Of a DNA stretch of 64,000 bases, positions 6,609 through 15,552 are shown piece after piece. The DNA is from Alphaproteobacteria bacterium (GTDB lineage: Bacteria; Pseudomonadota; Alphaproteobacteria; Rhodobacterales; Rhodobacteraceae). Made by a program: the position numbers and the translations under genes. Location: positions 1 through 64,000 of the forward strand of contig JAUHVK010000011.1 in the NCBI GenBank assembly GCA_030425145.1. Reading direction: 5' to 3'. The first letter of the stretch is position 1. The number at the start of each line of letters is the position of its first letter. The notes under the pieces are model-generated. The model did not search any database, had not been told where the DNA came from, and worked only from the letters and a program-made list of their open reading frames with translations.

Positions 6609-8972
6609 CTAAAACGGCACGTCGTCCGCTGCACAGATAAAGCGCGCAACGACTTTTTTGGTTCCGGCCTTTTCAAAGTCGATTTCAAGCTTGTCGCCCT
6701 CGATCCCAATCACCGAACCATAGCCGAACTTCTGGTGAAACACCCGTTCGCCCAGCGCATAAGAGCTGATCGCTGTGGCGTCGATCACGGTATTGCGCGC
6801 CTCGGTCGGTTGGCTGACAGGACGCTGCTGCGCCCGCGATTGCAGCCGCCGCCATCCCGGCGAGTTGTAGACATTGGCCTCCGCCGCCTTTTCGTGCAGG
6901 TCCGAGCCTCGCATCATCTGCGCCGCCGGGGACGCCATTCCCGCCGCGCCATAGCCGCCGCCATACAGGCCCGGTGGGGTCAGCACCTCGACATGCGCTT
7001 CGGGCAATTCATCAATGAAGCGCGAAGGCAGCGCCGATTGCCATTGACCGAACACGCGGCGGTTGGCGACAAATGAGATGGTGCAGACTTCCTCTGCCCG
7101 AGTGATGCCGACATAGGCCAGACGACGTTCCTCTTCGAGACCCTTCAGGCCGCTTTCGTCCATCGACCGCTGTGACGGGAACAGCCCGTCTTCCCAGCCG
7201 GGCAGAAAGACAGCCGGAAACTCCAAACCCTTGGCGGCGTGCAGGGTCATGATCGACACTTTCTCGCCGTCGCCACCTTTGTCGTTGTCCATGATCAGGC
7301 TGACATGTTCGAGGAAGCCTTGCAGATTGTCGAATTCCTCCAGAGCTTTGACCAGTTCCTTGAGGTTTTCGAGCCGCCCGGGCGCTTCGGGCGTCTTGTC
7401 GTTCTGCCACATCAAGGTGTAGCCGCTCTCGTCCAGAACGATGCCCGCGAGTTCTGCGTGATCGGTGTCTTCGGCCATGCGGCCCCAGCGATCGAGATCG
7501 CGCACCAGCTTGCCCAGTTCGGATCCGCCTTTGCCCTTGATCAGCCCTTGTTCGACCGCCAGACGCGCGCCTTCCACCAGGCTCACCCCATTGGCGCGGG
7601 CAACGGTCTGGATGGTCTGTTGTGCCTTGTCGCCCAAGCCGCGCTTGGGGGTGTTGACGATCCGCTCGAACGCCAGATCGTCATCCGGGCTGACCACGAC
7701 GCGGAAATAGGCCATCGCGTCCCTGATCTCCATCCGCTCGTAGAAACGCGGACCACCGATGACGCGGTAGGGCAGACCGATTGTCAGGAAGCGGTCCTCG
7801 AAGGCGCGCATCTGGTGAGAGGCGCGGACAAGGATGGCCATGTCATCCAACGACATCGCCCGCATACCCCGGGTGCCGCCCTGCATGGACTCGATCTCTT
7901 CCCCGATCCAGCGCGCTTCTTCCTCGCCATCCCAATGACCGATCAGGCGGACTTTCTCGCCTTCCTGAGCGTCGGTCCAGAGCGTCTTGCCCAGACGCCC
8001 CTGATTGCCCGCGATCACGCCCGAGGCAGCGGCAAGGATGTGCGGCGTAGAACGGTAATTCTGTTCGAGCCGCACCACATGGGCACCCTCGAAATCCTTT
8101 TCAAAGCGCAGGATGTTGCCCACCTCGGCCCCGCGCCAGCCATAAATCGACTGGTCATCATCGCCGACGCAGCAGATGTTCTTGTGTCCCGAGGCCAGAA
8201 GGCGCAGCCAGAGATACTGCGCGACGTTGGTATCCTGATACTCGTCCACGAGGATGTAGCGGAACCAGCGCTGGTATTGTTCGAGCACGTCCGGGTGGGC
8301 CTGAAAGATCGTCACGACATGCAACAGCAGGTCGCCGAAATCGACGGCGTTCAGTTCTTTCAGCCGCGCCTGATACTGTGCGTAGAGTTGCGGCCCCTGG
8401 TGGTTGAATGCGCCCGCATCGGCTGCAGGCACCCTGTCAGGGGTGATCGCGCGGTTTTTCCAACCGTCGATGATGCCGGAGAGCTGCCGCGCGGGCCAGC
8501 GTTTGTCGTCGATCCCGGCGGCCTGCACCAATTGCTTCAAAAGCCGCAACTGGTCATCCGTATCCAGAATCGTGAAGTTCGATTTCAGCCCCACCAGTTC
8601 GGCATGACGGCGCAGCAGTTTCACGCAGATCGAGTGGAAGGTGCCCAGCCACGGCATGCCCTCGACCGTCTGGCCCAAGAGCCGCCCGACCCGTTCCTTC
8701 ATTTCGCGCGCGGCCTTGTTGGTGAAGGTCACGGCGAGGATTTCGTTCGGACGGGCGCGGCCGGTGTTCAGCAGATGCACGATCCGGGTCGTCAGCGCCT
8801 TGGTCTTGCCCGTTCCGGCCCCTGCGAGCATCAGCACGGGGCCATCCATCGTCTCGACCGCCTGGCGCTGTGCCGGGTTGAGATCGTCCAGATAGGGCTG
8901 CGGGCGCGCGGCCATCGCGCGGGCGGAGAGAGAGGCGCTTTCGAACGCCTCCATTTCATCGAAACTGCTCAT
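6609..8972 (-). CDS. uvrD: ATP-dependent DNA helicase UvrD/PcrA (superfamily 1A)
   Basis: A 787-residue helicase. Motifs in order: Q-motif region LNPAQRQAV, Walker A GAGTGKT at residues 51-57, TFTNKAAREM, Walker B VDEYQDTN, DDDQSIYGWRGA, LEQNYRS, the VSIMTLHAAKGLEFPAVFLPG block, and VGITRAEE. The C-terminus GTKKVVARFI is the small beta-rich domain that couples UvrD to RNA polymerase or partner proteins. It unwinds DNA 3-prime to 5-prime in nucleotide excision and mismatch repair. The frame stays open 324 bases further upstream, into the divergent oxidase region, but the ATG at 8972 begins the family N-terminus. It is transcribed divergently from the FMN oxidase gene. Confidence 0.95.
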   Translation of the reverse strand: MSSFDEMEAFESASLSARAMAARPQPYLDDLNPAQRQAVETMDGPVLMLAGAGTGKTKALTTRIVHLLNTGRARPNEILAVTFTNKAAREMKERVGRLLGQTVEGMPWLGTFHSICVKLLRRHAELVGLKSNFTILDTDDQLRLLKQLVQAAGIDDKRWPARQLSGIIDGWKNRAITPDRVPAADAGAFNHQGPQLYAQYQARLKELNAVDFGDLLLHVVTIFQAHPDVLEQYQRWFRYILVDEYQDTNVAQYLWLRLLASGHKNICCVGDDDQSIYGWRGAEVGNILRFEKDFEGAHVVRLEQNYRSTPHILAAASGVIAGNQGRLGKTLWTDAQEGEKVRLIGHWDGEEEARWIGEEIESMQGGTRGMRAMSLDDMAILVRASHQMRAFEDRFLTIGLPYRVIGGPRFYERMEIRDAMAYFRVVVSPDDDLAFERIVNTPKRGLGDKAQQTIQTVARANGVSLVEGARLAVEQGLIKGKGGSELGKLVRDLDRWGRMAEDTDHAELAGIVLDESGYTLMWQNDKTPEAPGRLENLKELVKALEEFDNLQGFLEHVSLIMDNDKGGDGEKVSIMTLHAAKGLEFPAVFLPGWEDGLFPSQRSMDESGLKGLEEERRLAYVGITRAEEVCTISFVANRRVFGQWQSALPSRFIDELPEAHVEVLTPPGLYGGGYGAAGMASPAAQMMRGSDLHEKAAEANVYNSPGWRRLQSRAQQRPVSQPTEARNTVIDATAISSYALGERVFHQKFGYGSVIGIEGDKLEIDFEKAGTKKVVARFICAADDVPF

Positions 8973-9042
8973 GGTGGGCAAGATAGCGCCGCTGACACCA
9001 GAGATAAAGATGTTCTGATAATGTTCACATCGCCACGGGGCG

Positions 9043-9084
9043 GATTTCCTTCGAAGGAAATCGTCGGATTTTTCGAAAAATCCG
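9043..9084. repeat. Two adjacent 20-base perfect palindromes
   Basis: The element at 9043-9062 is GATTTCCTTC joined to its exact reverse complement; that at 9065-9084 is CGGATTTTTC joined to its exact reverse complement. Only GT separates them. They lie in the 153-base gap between the divergent uvrD and lldD-like genes. They resemble dispersed palindromic repeats of Rhodobacteraceae and could also form RNA hairpins in either leader. Confidence 0.85.
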
Positions 9085-9125
9085 CTTCTGGACAAATCCC
9101 GGGAACTGTCCACAAATGCTGGCTT

Positions 9126-10274
9126 ATGGATCATCACGCAAAATACCCCGCCCTCTCGGATCTCAAGGCCCGCGCACGGCGCCGCATTCCGAAATTCGTT
9201 TGGGAATACCTCGATTCCGCCACCGGAACCGAAGCCACGCTGCGCCGCAACCGGATCGCCTTGGACCGGGTGCTGTTTACGCCGTCGATTCTGCATGGCG
9301 AATTGCCCGTGGACCTGAGCACGACGCTGTGCGGACAGGACTATGCCCTGCCCGTGGGCATCAGCCCGGTGGGCATGTCGGGGCTGATCTGGCCTGATGC
9401 GGAACGCAAGCTGGCACGTGCGGCGACCAAAGCAAAGATTCCCTACAGCATCTCCACCGTCGCCACGCGCATTCCTGAAGACGTTGCCCCCCTTCTTGAC
9501 GGCAATGGCTGGTTCCAGATGTACCCGCCGCGGGACGAGGGCATCCGCACTGATATGCTCAAGCGTGCCAAGGGCGCCGGGTTCTCGACACTGATCCTGA
9601 CCGTCGATGTGCCCGTACCCTCGCGCCGCGAACGACAGGTGCGCTCGGGCCTGACCACACCACCGAAGCTGACGCCACGTCTATTGGCCCAAATTGCACG
9701 GTGTCCGACATGGGCGATGGGCACCGCGCAATTGGGTATGCCGCGCATGCGACTGATTGATGATTACGCGGGCAAGGTCACGGGCCTCAGTTCGACCCAA
9801 CATGCTGGTTACATGCTGCGCACCTCACCGGACTGGGATTACGTGCGCTGGTTGCGCGATGCCTGGGACGGCGCGTTTTTCGTCAAAGGTGTGCTCAATC
9901 CCGACGACGCGCCCGCGCTGGCCGAGGCTGGCGTCGATGCAATCTGGCTGTCGAACCATGCCGGACGGCAATTCGATGCCGCCCCTGCCCCGATCGAGGT
10001 GCTGCCCGCCATGCGCGCCGCGACCGACCTGCGGCTGATCTTCGACAGTGGCGTTGAAGGCGGTCTGGACGTGTTGCGCGCCATCGCGATGGGCGCGGAT
10101 TTCGTCATGCTGGGCCGCGCGTGGCACTATGCGCTTGGGGCGCTTGATACCGAGGGTCCGGCGCATCTGGTCGAGGTCTTGCAAAAGGATATGGCGTCCA
10201 ATTTGGGGCAGCTTGGGGTTGTCAAACCCACTGACCTGCGCGGCAAGGCGTGGTTTGACGGATCCAAATCCTGA
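9126..10274 (+). CDS. lldD: FMN-dependent alpha-hydroxy acid dehydrogenase (LldD family)
   Basis: A 382-residue TIM-barrel flavoenzyme of the L-lactate dehydrogenase/glycolate oxidase/mandelate dehydrogenase family, oxidising an L-2-hydroxy acid to the keto acid. The N-terminus has the typical DLKARARRRIPKFVWEYLDSATG-like opening, QMYPPRD near residue 131, LTVDVPVPSRRER near 158-170, and the active-site WLSNHAGRQFD with catalytic His278 and substrate-binding Arg281. The FMN phosphate loop DSGVEGGLDVLRAIAMGADFVMLGR follows. L-lactate is the likeliest substrate but the exact one is inferred. The frame is open far upstream only because it runs antisense to uvrD; ATG 9126 is the sensible start. 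Confidence 0.88.
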   Translation: MDHHAKYPALSDLKARARRRIPKFVWEYLDSATGTEATLRRNRIALDRVLFTPSILHGELPVDLSTTLCGQDYALPVGISPVGMSGLIWPDAERKLARAATKAKIPYSISTVATRIPEDVAPLLDGNGWFQMYPPRDEGIRTDMLKRAKGAGFSTLILTVDVPVPSRRERQVRSGLTTPPKLTPRLLAQIARCPTWAMGTAQLGMPRMRLIDDYAGKVTGLSSTQHAGYMLRTSPDWDYVRWLRDAWDGAFFVKGVLNPDDAPALAEAGVDAIWLSNHAGRQFDAAPAPIEVLPAMRAATDLRLIFDSGVEGGLDVLRAIAMGADFVMLGRAWHYALGALDTEGPAHLVEVLQKDMASNLGQLGVVKPTDLRGKAWFDGSKS

Positions 10275-10355
10275 CGCCGCGCTCTTTCGACGGGTTGAGA
10301 ATGTAACGAATTCTTACTAAGCCTCGCCCAACGTCATTACGTCAGGACTGCTGCC

Positions 10356-13300
10356 ATGTCAGATTTCAAGAAAATCCTCGTCGCCAACCGCGGCGAAATC
10401 GCCATCCGCATCATGCGGGCCGCCAATGAAATGGGTAAGGCAACGGTCGCCGTCTATGCCGAAGAAGACAAGCTGGGCCTGCACCGCTTCAAGGCGGACG
10501 AGGCCTACCGCATCGGCGAGGGCATGGGGCCTGTCGCCGCCTATCTGAGCATCGATGAGATCATCCGCGTCGCCAAGGACTCGGGCGCGGATGCGATCCA
10601 TCCGGGCTATGGTCTGCTGTCCGAGAACCCGAACCTTGTCGATGCCTGTGTTGCCAACGGCATCACCTTCATCGGCCCCCGCGCAGAAACCATGCGCGCC
10701 CTTGGCGACAAGGCCAGCGCCCGCAGGGTCGCCATAGAAGCGGGTGTGCCTGTCATCCCCGCGACCGAAGTTCTCGGCGATGATTTCGACGCCATCGCCA
10801 AGGAAGCCGGCGAAATTGGCTATCCGCTGATGCTCAAGGCGTCTTGGGGTGGCGGCGGCCGTGGGATGCGTCCGATTACCGGACCGAAAGAGCTTAAGGA
10901 AAAGGTGCTGGAAGGCCGTCGGGAAGCCGAGGCGGCCTTTGGCAATGGCGAAGGCTATCTGGAAAAGATGATCACCCGTGCGCGGCACGTCGAGGTGCAG
11001 ATCCTTGGCGACAAGCAGGGCAACATCTACCACCTCTACGAGCGGGATTGTTCCGTCCAGCGCCGCAACCAGAAAGTGGTCGAGCGCGCCCCTGCCCCGT
11101 ATCTGTCCGAAGCCCAGCGCGAAGAACTGTGCGAGTTGGGCCGCAAGATCTGCGCCCATGTGAATTACGAATGCGCGGGCACCGTCGAATTCCTGATGGA
11201 TATGGATGACGGCAAGTTCTACTTCATCGAAGTGAACCCCCGTGTGCAGGTGGAACACACCGTCACCGAGGAAGTGACCGGCATCGACATCGTTCAGGCG
11301 CAGATCATGATCGCCGAGGGCAAGTCGCTGGCCGAGGCCACCGGCAAAGCCTCGCAATATGACATCCGTCTGAATGGGCATGCGTTGCAGACCCGCGTCA
11401 CAACCGAAGACCCGCAGAACAACTTCATACCCGATTATGGCCGCATCACAGCGTATCGTTCGGCCACTGGCATGGGCATCCGTCTGGACGGTGGCACCGC
11501 TTACGCGGGCGGCGTGATCACGCGGTACTACGATTCACTGCTGACCAAGGTCACCGCCTGGGCGCCGACACCAGAGAAAGCCATCGCCCGTATGGACCGC
11601 GCCTTGCGCGAATTCCGGGTGCGCGGCGTGTCCACCAACATCGCGTTTGTGGAAAACCTGCTCAAGCACCCAACCTTCCTCAACAACCAGTACACCACCA
11701 AGTTCATCGACGAGACGCCGGAGCTGTTCCAGTTCCGCAAGCGGCGCGACCGGGGCACCAAGGTGCTGACCTATATCGCGGATATCACCGTGAACGGGCA
11801 CCCCGAAGTGGCTGGCCGTGCGAGGCCGCATCCCGATCTGAAACCCGCCCGCGCGCCTAAGCTGCGTGCCGACACGCCGTCGCCGGGGACCAAGACGCTG
11901 CTTGATGAAAAAGGCCCGCAGGCCGTCGCCGACTGGATGGCGGCGCAGAAGCAGGTACTGATCACCGACACCACGATGCGTGACGGGCACCAGTCGCTGC
12001 TGGCGACGCGGATGCGGTCGATCGACATGATCAAGGTGGCACCGGCTTATGCCGCGAACCTGCCGCAGCTCTTCAGCGTGGAATGCTGGGGCGGTGCGAC
12101 CTTTGACGTGGCCTACCGCTTCTTGCAGGAATGCCCGTGGCAGCGCCTGCGCGATCTGCGCAAGGCAATGCCCAACGTTATGACCCAGATGCTGCTGCGC
12201 GGGGCGAATGGGGTTGGCTACACCAACTACCCTGACAACGTGGTGCAGTTCTTTGTCAAACAGGCGGCCGAGACCGGGGTCGACGTGTTCCGGGTGTTCG
12301 ACAGCCTCAACTGGGTCGAGAACATGCGCGTGGCGATGGATGCGGTGCTGGAAACAAACCGTATTCTGGAAGGCACGATCTGCTACACTGGGGATCTGAA
12401 CGATCCGGCGCGGTCGAAATATGACCTCAAGTACTATGTCGCGATGGGCAAGGAGCTGAAGGCGGCGGGGGCGCATATCCTGGGCCTCAAGGACATGGCG
12501 GGGCTGCTGAAACCGGCCGCCGCCGGGCCGCTCGTCAAGGCGCTGAAGGAAGAGGTGGGCCTGCCCGTCCATTTCCACACGCATGACACCTCTGGCGCGG
12601 GCATTGCCACGATCATGGCCGCCGCTGCGGCGGGCGTTGATGCCGTCGATGCGGCGATGGACGCGCTGTCGGGCAACACCTCGCAGCCGACACTGGGATC
12701 GGTGGTCGAGGCGCTGCGTCATACCGAACGGGAAACCGGTCTGGACATCGGCGCGATCCGCGAGATCTCCAACTACTGGGAAGCGGTGCGCGGGCAGTAT
12801 GCGGCGTTCGAGAGCGGTCAGCAGGCCCCGGCCTCCGAGGTCTATCTGCACGAAATGCCCGGCGGGCAGTTCACCAACCTCAAGGCGCAGGCGCGCAGCC
12901 TTGGGCTGGAGGAGCGCTGGCACGAGGTGGCGCAGACCTATGCGGATGTGAACCAGATGTTCGGCGACATCGTGAAGGTCACGCCGTCCTCCAAAGTGGT
13001 GGGCGACATGGCGCTGATGATGGTGTCGCAGGGCCTGACCCGCGCGGATGTGGAGAACCCCGAGGTTGAACTCTCCTTCCCCGACTCTGTCGTGGACATG
13101 ATGCGCGGCTCGCTGGGGCAGCCTCCGGGTGGATGGCCTGCGGCGATCCAGAAGAAGATCCTCAAGGGCGAGAAAGCCTTTACCGACCGTCCGGGGCTGC
13201 ACGCCGCGCCGGTGGACATCGAAGAGACCCGCGCCAAGCTGATGAAGGACCTCGAAGGCAAGCCCGTCGATGACGAGGATCTGAACGGCTACCTGATGTA

Positions 13301-13799
13301 TCCCAAGGTTTTCCTCGATTACATGGGCCGCCACCGGACATATGGCCCGGTGCGGGTGCTGCCGACGCGAACGTTCTTCTATGGCATGGAACAGGGCGAA
13401 GAGATCAGCGCCGAGATTGATCCCGGCAAGACGCTCGAAATCCGCCTGATCGCCGTGGGCGAAACCCAGGACGACGGCGAGGTGCGGGTGTTCTTTGAAC
13501 TCAACGGCCAGCCGCGCACGATCCGTGTGCCCGACCGCAAGGCCAAGGCCACCACGACAGCGCGGCCCAAGGCGGAGGTCGGCAACCCGAACCACATCGG
13601 CGCCCCGATGCCGGGCGTCGTCGCCTCCATCGCGGTGTCGGTAGGTCAGAAGATCAAGGAGGGCGACCTGCTTTTGACCATCGAAGCGATGAAGATGGAG
13701 ACCGGCCTGCACGCCGAACGCGATGCCGTGGTGAAGGCGGTGCATGTGTCCCCCGCGGCGCAGATCGACGCGAAGGATCTGTTGATCGAGTTGGAGTGA
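10356..13799 (+). CDS. pyc: Pyruvate carboxylase
   Basis: A 1147-residue single-chain biotin enzyme that carboxylates pyruvate to oxaloacetate with ATP and bicarbonate, replenishing the TCA cycle. Residues 1 to about 455 are biotin carboxylase (KILVANRGEIAIRI, glycine-rich KASWGGGGRGMR, FIEVNPRVQVEHTVTEE). About 530-800 is the carboxyltransferase barrel (LITDTTMRDGHQSLLATRMR, metal ligands in VHFHTHDTSG). The C-terminus is the biotin carrier, with biotinyl Lys1113 in EAMKMET. Length and order match the alpha4-type enzyme. It starts at ATG 10356, 81 bases after lldD, probably from its own promoter. Confidence 0.97.
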   Translation: MSDFKKILVANRGEIAIRIMRAANEMGKATVAVYAEEDKLGLHRFKADEAYRIGEGMGPVAAYLSIDEIIRVAKDSGADAIHPGYGLLSENPNLVDACVANGITFIGPRAETMRALGDKASARRVAIEAGVPVIPATEVLGDDFDAIAKEAGEIGYPLMLKASWGGGGRGMRPITGPKELKEKVLEGRREAEAAFGNGEGYLEKMITRARHVEVQILGDKQGNIYHLYERDCSVQRRNQKVVERAPAPYLSEAQREELCELGRKICAHVNYECAGTVEFLMDMDDGKFYFIEVNPRVQVEHTVTEEVTGIDIVQAQIMIAEGKSLAEATGKASQYDIRLNGHALQTRVTTEDPQNNFIPDYGRITAYRSATGMGIRLDGGTAYAGGVITRYYDSLLTKVTAWAPTPEKAIARMDRALREFRVRGVSTNIAFVENLLKHPTFLNNQYTTKFIDETPELFQFRKRRDRGTKVLTYIADITVNGHPEVAGRARPHPDLKPARAPKLRADTPSPGTKTLLDEKGPQAVADWMAAQKQVLITDTTMRDGHQSLLATRMRSIDMIKVAPAYAANLPQLFSVECWGGATFDVAYRFLQECPWQRLRDLRKAMPNVMTQMLLRGANGVGYTNYPDNVVQFFVKQAAETGVDVFRVFDSLNWVENMRVAMDAVLETNRILEGTICYTGDLNDPARSKYDLKYYVAMGKELKAAGAHILGLKDMAGLLKPAAAGPLVKALKEEVGLPVHFHTHDTSGAGIATIMAAAAAGVDAVDAAMDALSGNTSQPTLGSVVEALRHTERETGLDIGAIREISNYWEAVRGQYAAFESGQQAPASEVYLHEMPGGQFTNLKAQARSLGLEERWHEVAQTYADVNQMFGDIVKVTPSSKVVGDMALMMVSQGLTRADVENPEVELSFPDSVVDMMRGSLGQPPGGWPAAIQKKILKGEKAFTDRPGLHAAPVDIEETRAKLMKDLEGKPVDDEDLNGYLMYPKVFLDYMGRHRTYGPVRVLPTRTFFYGMEQGEEISAEIDPGKTLEIRLIAVGETQDDGEVRVFFELNGQPRTIRVPDRKAKATTTARPKAEVGNPNHIGAPMPGVVASIAVSVGQKIKEGDLLLTIEAMKMETGLHAERDAVVKAVHVSPAAQIDAKDLLIELE

Positions 13800-13843
13800 G
13801 GTGGGGGATTATGTGGGGCTATTGCTTACTTGCGCTCAGTTAA

Positions 13844-13894
13844 AACAAGCTTAAGTTGAACGGTGGATATCTAGCCGCCATTATTAAGCTTGTT
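13844..13894 (+). promoter_or_regulatory. Nested inverted repeat in the leader of the DUF262-HEPN operon
   Basis: AACAAGCTTAA at 13844-13854 is the exact reverse complement of TTAAGCTTGTT at 13884-13894. Inside the 29-base spacer, GGTGG and CCGCC can pair (one G-U) around an eight-base loop. The structure ends 29 bases before the DUF262 ATG, so it may be an operator for autoregulation or a leader RNA hairpin. No T-run follows it. Confidence 0.6.
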
Positions 13895-13923
13895 ATTCCT
13901 AACGGACAAAAAGGTTGAAGTTC

Positions 13924-15012
13924 ATGCGCAATGACAAAGCAGCGCTTGAGGAAGAACTAGAAGACATCTCAAACGTTGAGGACGAACAAGAGTACGATGA
14001 CGCTAGCATCGCGTCCGATCTTTTTACAATTTCGTCATTTGGGGTTGATCTAGATGTTGAAGCACTTGTCAAACGACTGAAAAATGACACGTATCACGTA
14101 CCAGATTTCCAAAGACAATATGTATGGTCGCAAAACGATGCCTCAAAGTTCATCGAGTCTCTCCTATTAGGCTTACCCGTCCCAGGAATCTTCCTCTACA
14201 AAGAATCAGACGCGCGACATCTAGTTATCGATGGGCAGCAGAGACTGAAATCTTTGCGCAAATACTACAATGGTATTTTCAAGGAGAAAAAATTTCGCTT
14301 AACAGGATTACAATCGAAATGGAATGGAAAAAGCTATGAGGAGTTAGACGAAGACGACCAGAATAGACTCGACCTTGCAGTTGTCCACGCCACTATATTC
14401 AAACAAGACACACCCTCGGACAACATGGATAGCGTTTACGAGGTGTTTGAGCGGATAAACACCGGCGGAATGAAACTATCCCCACAAGAGATTAGATCTT
14501 GCGTTGCCCATGGCGAATTCAATACCCTGCTATTTGAACTTAATGAAAATCATATTTGGCGGTTCATATTCGGCAAAAATAGCACCCGACTGAAGGATGT
14601 CGAGTTAATTCTTCGCTTTTTTGCCTTTGATGAAAATCGGGGCAATTATCAGCGACCAATGAAAAAGTTTCTAACAGACTTTATGACGGAAAATCGAAAT
14701 CCGTCAGAGGATTTAAAGACGAAAAGAGCGGCAACTTGGGCCACTACACTGCAAGTGCTTTCTGAAAGCTTTCCTTTCCGACCGTTTAGGCCGGGTGGCA
14801 GAGCATTAAATGCAGCGTTTTTCGACAGCTTTATGGTAGCACTCGCTCAGGAACTAGAAAAAAATCCGAACATTCAAACTAGTACAGTCGCGGCAGCGTA
14901 TAAGCGACTTCTGGAAAACGATTCGTTCATGAAGTACATATCCAGCAGCACTGCTGATGACGAAAATGTTAAAAACCGCTTTCAATTAGCCGCAGCCAGC
15001 TTCACTAGTTAA
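13924..15012 (+). CDS. DUF262 (GmrS-N/ParB-like) protein without an HNH domain
   Basis: A 362-residue cytosolic protein. After a very acidic N-terminus (about residues 8-30) it shows the DUF262 signatures VPDFQRQYVW (59-68), SLLLGLPVPGIFL and VIDGQQRLKSL (101-111). DUF262 is a ParB/sulfiredoxin-like fold found in GmrSD modification-dependent restriction enzymes, where the DGQQR loop is thought to hydrolyse nucleotide. The DUF1524 HNH nuclease that normally accompanies it is absent; the C-terminal part is not recognised. It is three bases upstream of a HEPN-type gene, suggesting a two-component system. The DNA is clearly more A+T-rich than pyc or yaeQ on either side, a sign of transfer. The ATG at 13924 has AAGG upstream; a TTG at 13915 is possible. 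Confidence 0.85.
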   Translation: MRNDKAALEEELEDISNVEDEQEYDDASIASDLFTISSFGVDLDVEALVKRLKNDTYHVPDFQRQYVWSQNDASKFIESLLLGLPVPGIFLYKESDARHLVIDGQQRLKSLRKYYNGIFKEKKFRLTGLQSKWNGKSYEELDEDDQNRLDLAVVHATIFKQDTPSDNMDSVYEVFERINTGGMKLSPQEIRSCVAHGEFNTLLFELNENHIWRFIFGKNSTRLKDVELILRFFAFDENRGNYQRPMKKFLTDFMTENRNPSEDLKTKRAATWATTLQVLSESFPFRPFRPGGRALNAAFFDSFMVALAQELEKNPNIQTSTVAAAYKRLLENDSFMKYISSSTADDENVKNRFQLAAASFTS

Positions 15013-15015
15013 AAA

Positions 15016-15495
15016 ATGTTACCCGAAATACGAGCTGACTTTGACAGGATCAACAATCTAATCAACGCATCAAGAGCGCCTTCTAACGAAGCATCTGATG
15101 AGGTCAAGAGTATGGTTAATGAGTATTTGTGTGTAGCAATAACTGGTAGATTGGAGCAAAATATAAAAAAAGTATTCATCGCCTTCTCAGATAGAAACTC
15201 AAAGAAAAAAATGAATACTGCAGTTTCTAGACTTTGCCAATCCTTTCAAAATCCATCGAAAGAAAAAATCTGTGACCTCGTTTCATTGTTCGATAAAGAT
15301 TTTTCAAAGGTTTTAATCAGCGAATGGCAACATGAAGGTTCAGCTGGCCAAACCATTTCCGATATGGTCGGGCGACGAAAAGTAATTGCACACCAAACAA
15401 GAAACAACCGCGACACAACGAATACAAAAATTGATCAATACTATTTGGCTTACAAAGAAGTAGTCGCACGCATTCACAACCATTTTTTACCTTAG
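15016..15495 (+). CDS. HEPN-domain protein, putative RNase toxin partner of the DUF262 protein
   Basis: A 159-residue, lysine-rich, all-helical-looking protein. Near the C-terminus it has GRRKVIAHQTRNN, with Arg121-x4-His126 matching the Rx4-6H active-site motif of HEPN RNases (most like the MAE_28990 or RiboL-PSP-HEPN type with RRxxIAH). HEPN proteins of this kind cut RNA in abortive-infection and toxin systems, and such families have been described next to DUF262 genes. It starts three bases after the DUF262 stop codon, so the pair is almost certainly co-transcribed. Codon use is strongly AT-biased. RNase activity is inferred from the motif only. Confidence 0.72.
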   Translation: MLPEIRADFDRINNLINASRAPSNEASDEVKSMVNEYLCVAITGRLEQNIKKVFIAFSDRNSKKKMNTAVSRLCQSFQNPSKEKICDLVSLFDKDFSKVLISEWQHEGSAGQTISDMVGRRKVIAHQTRNNRDTTNTKIDQYYLAYKEVVARIHNHFLP

Positions 15496-15552
15496 GATCA
15501 CATTTGAAGAGAATACAATTTAAGTTCTCTATAACTACCGGGGAGTCCCCCC

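Noticed and set aside
7239-9125. Long forward reading frame running into the lldD-like gene (1011 residues in total)
   Set aside because: Its first two thirds are antisense to uvrD, whose motifs are complete. The composition is that of an antisense shadow, and FMN-oxidase homology begins only at 9126.
11535-13745. 736-residue reverse open frame within pyc
   Set aside because: Antisense to the intact carboxyltransferase and biotin-carrier part of pyruvate carboxylase; His/Arg-rich shadow composition.
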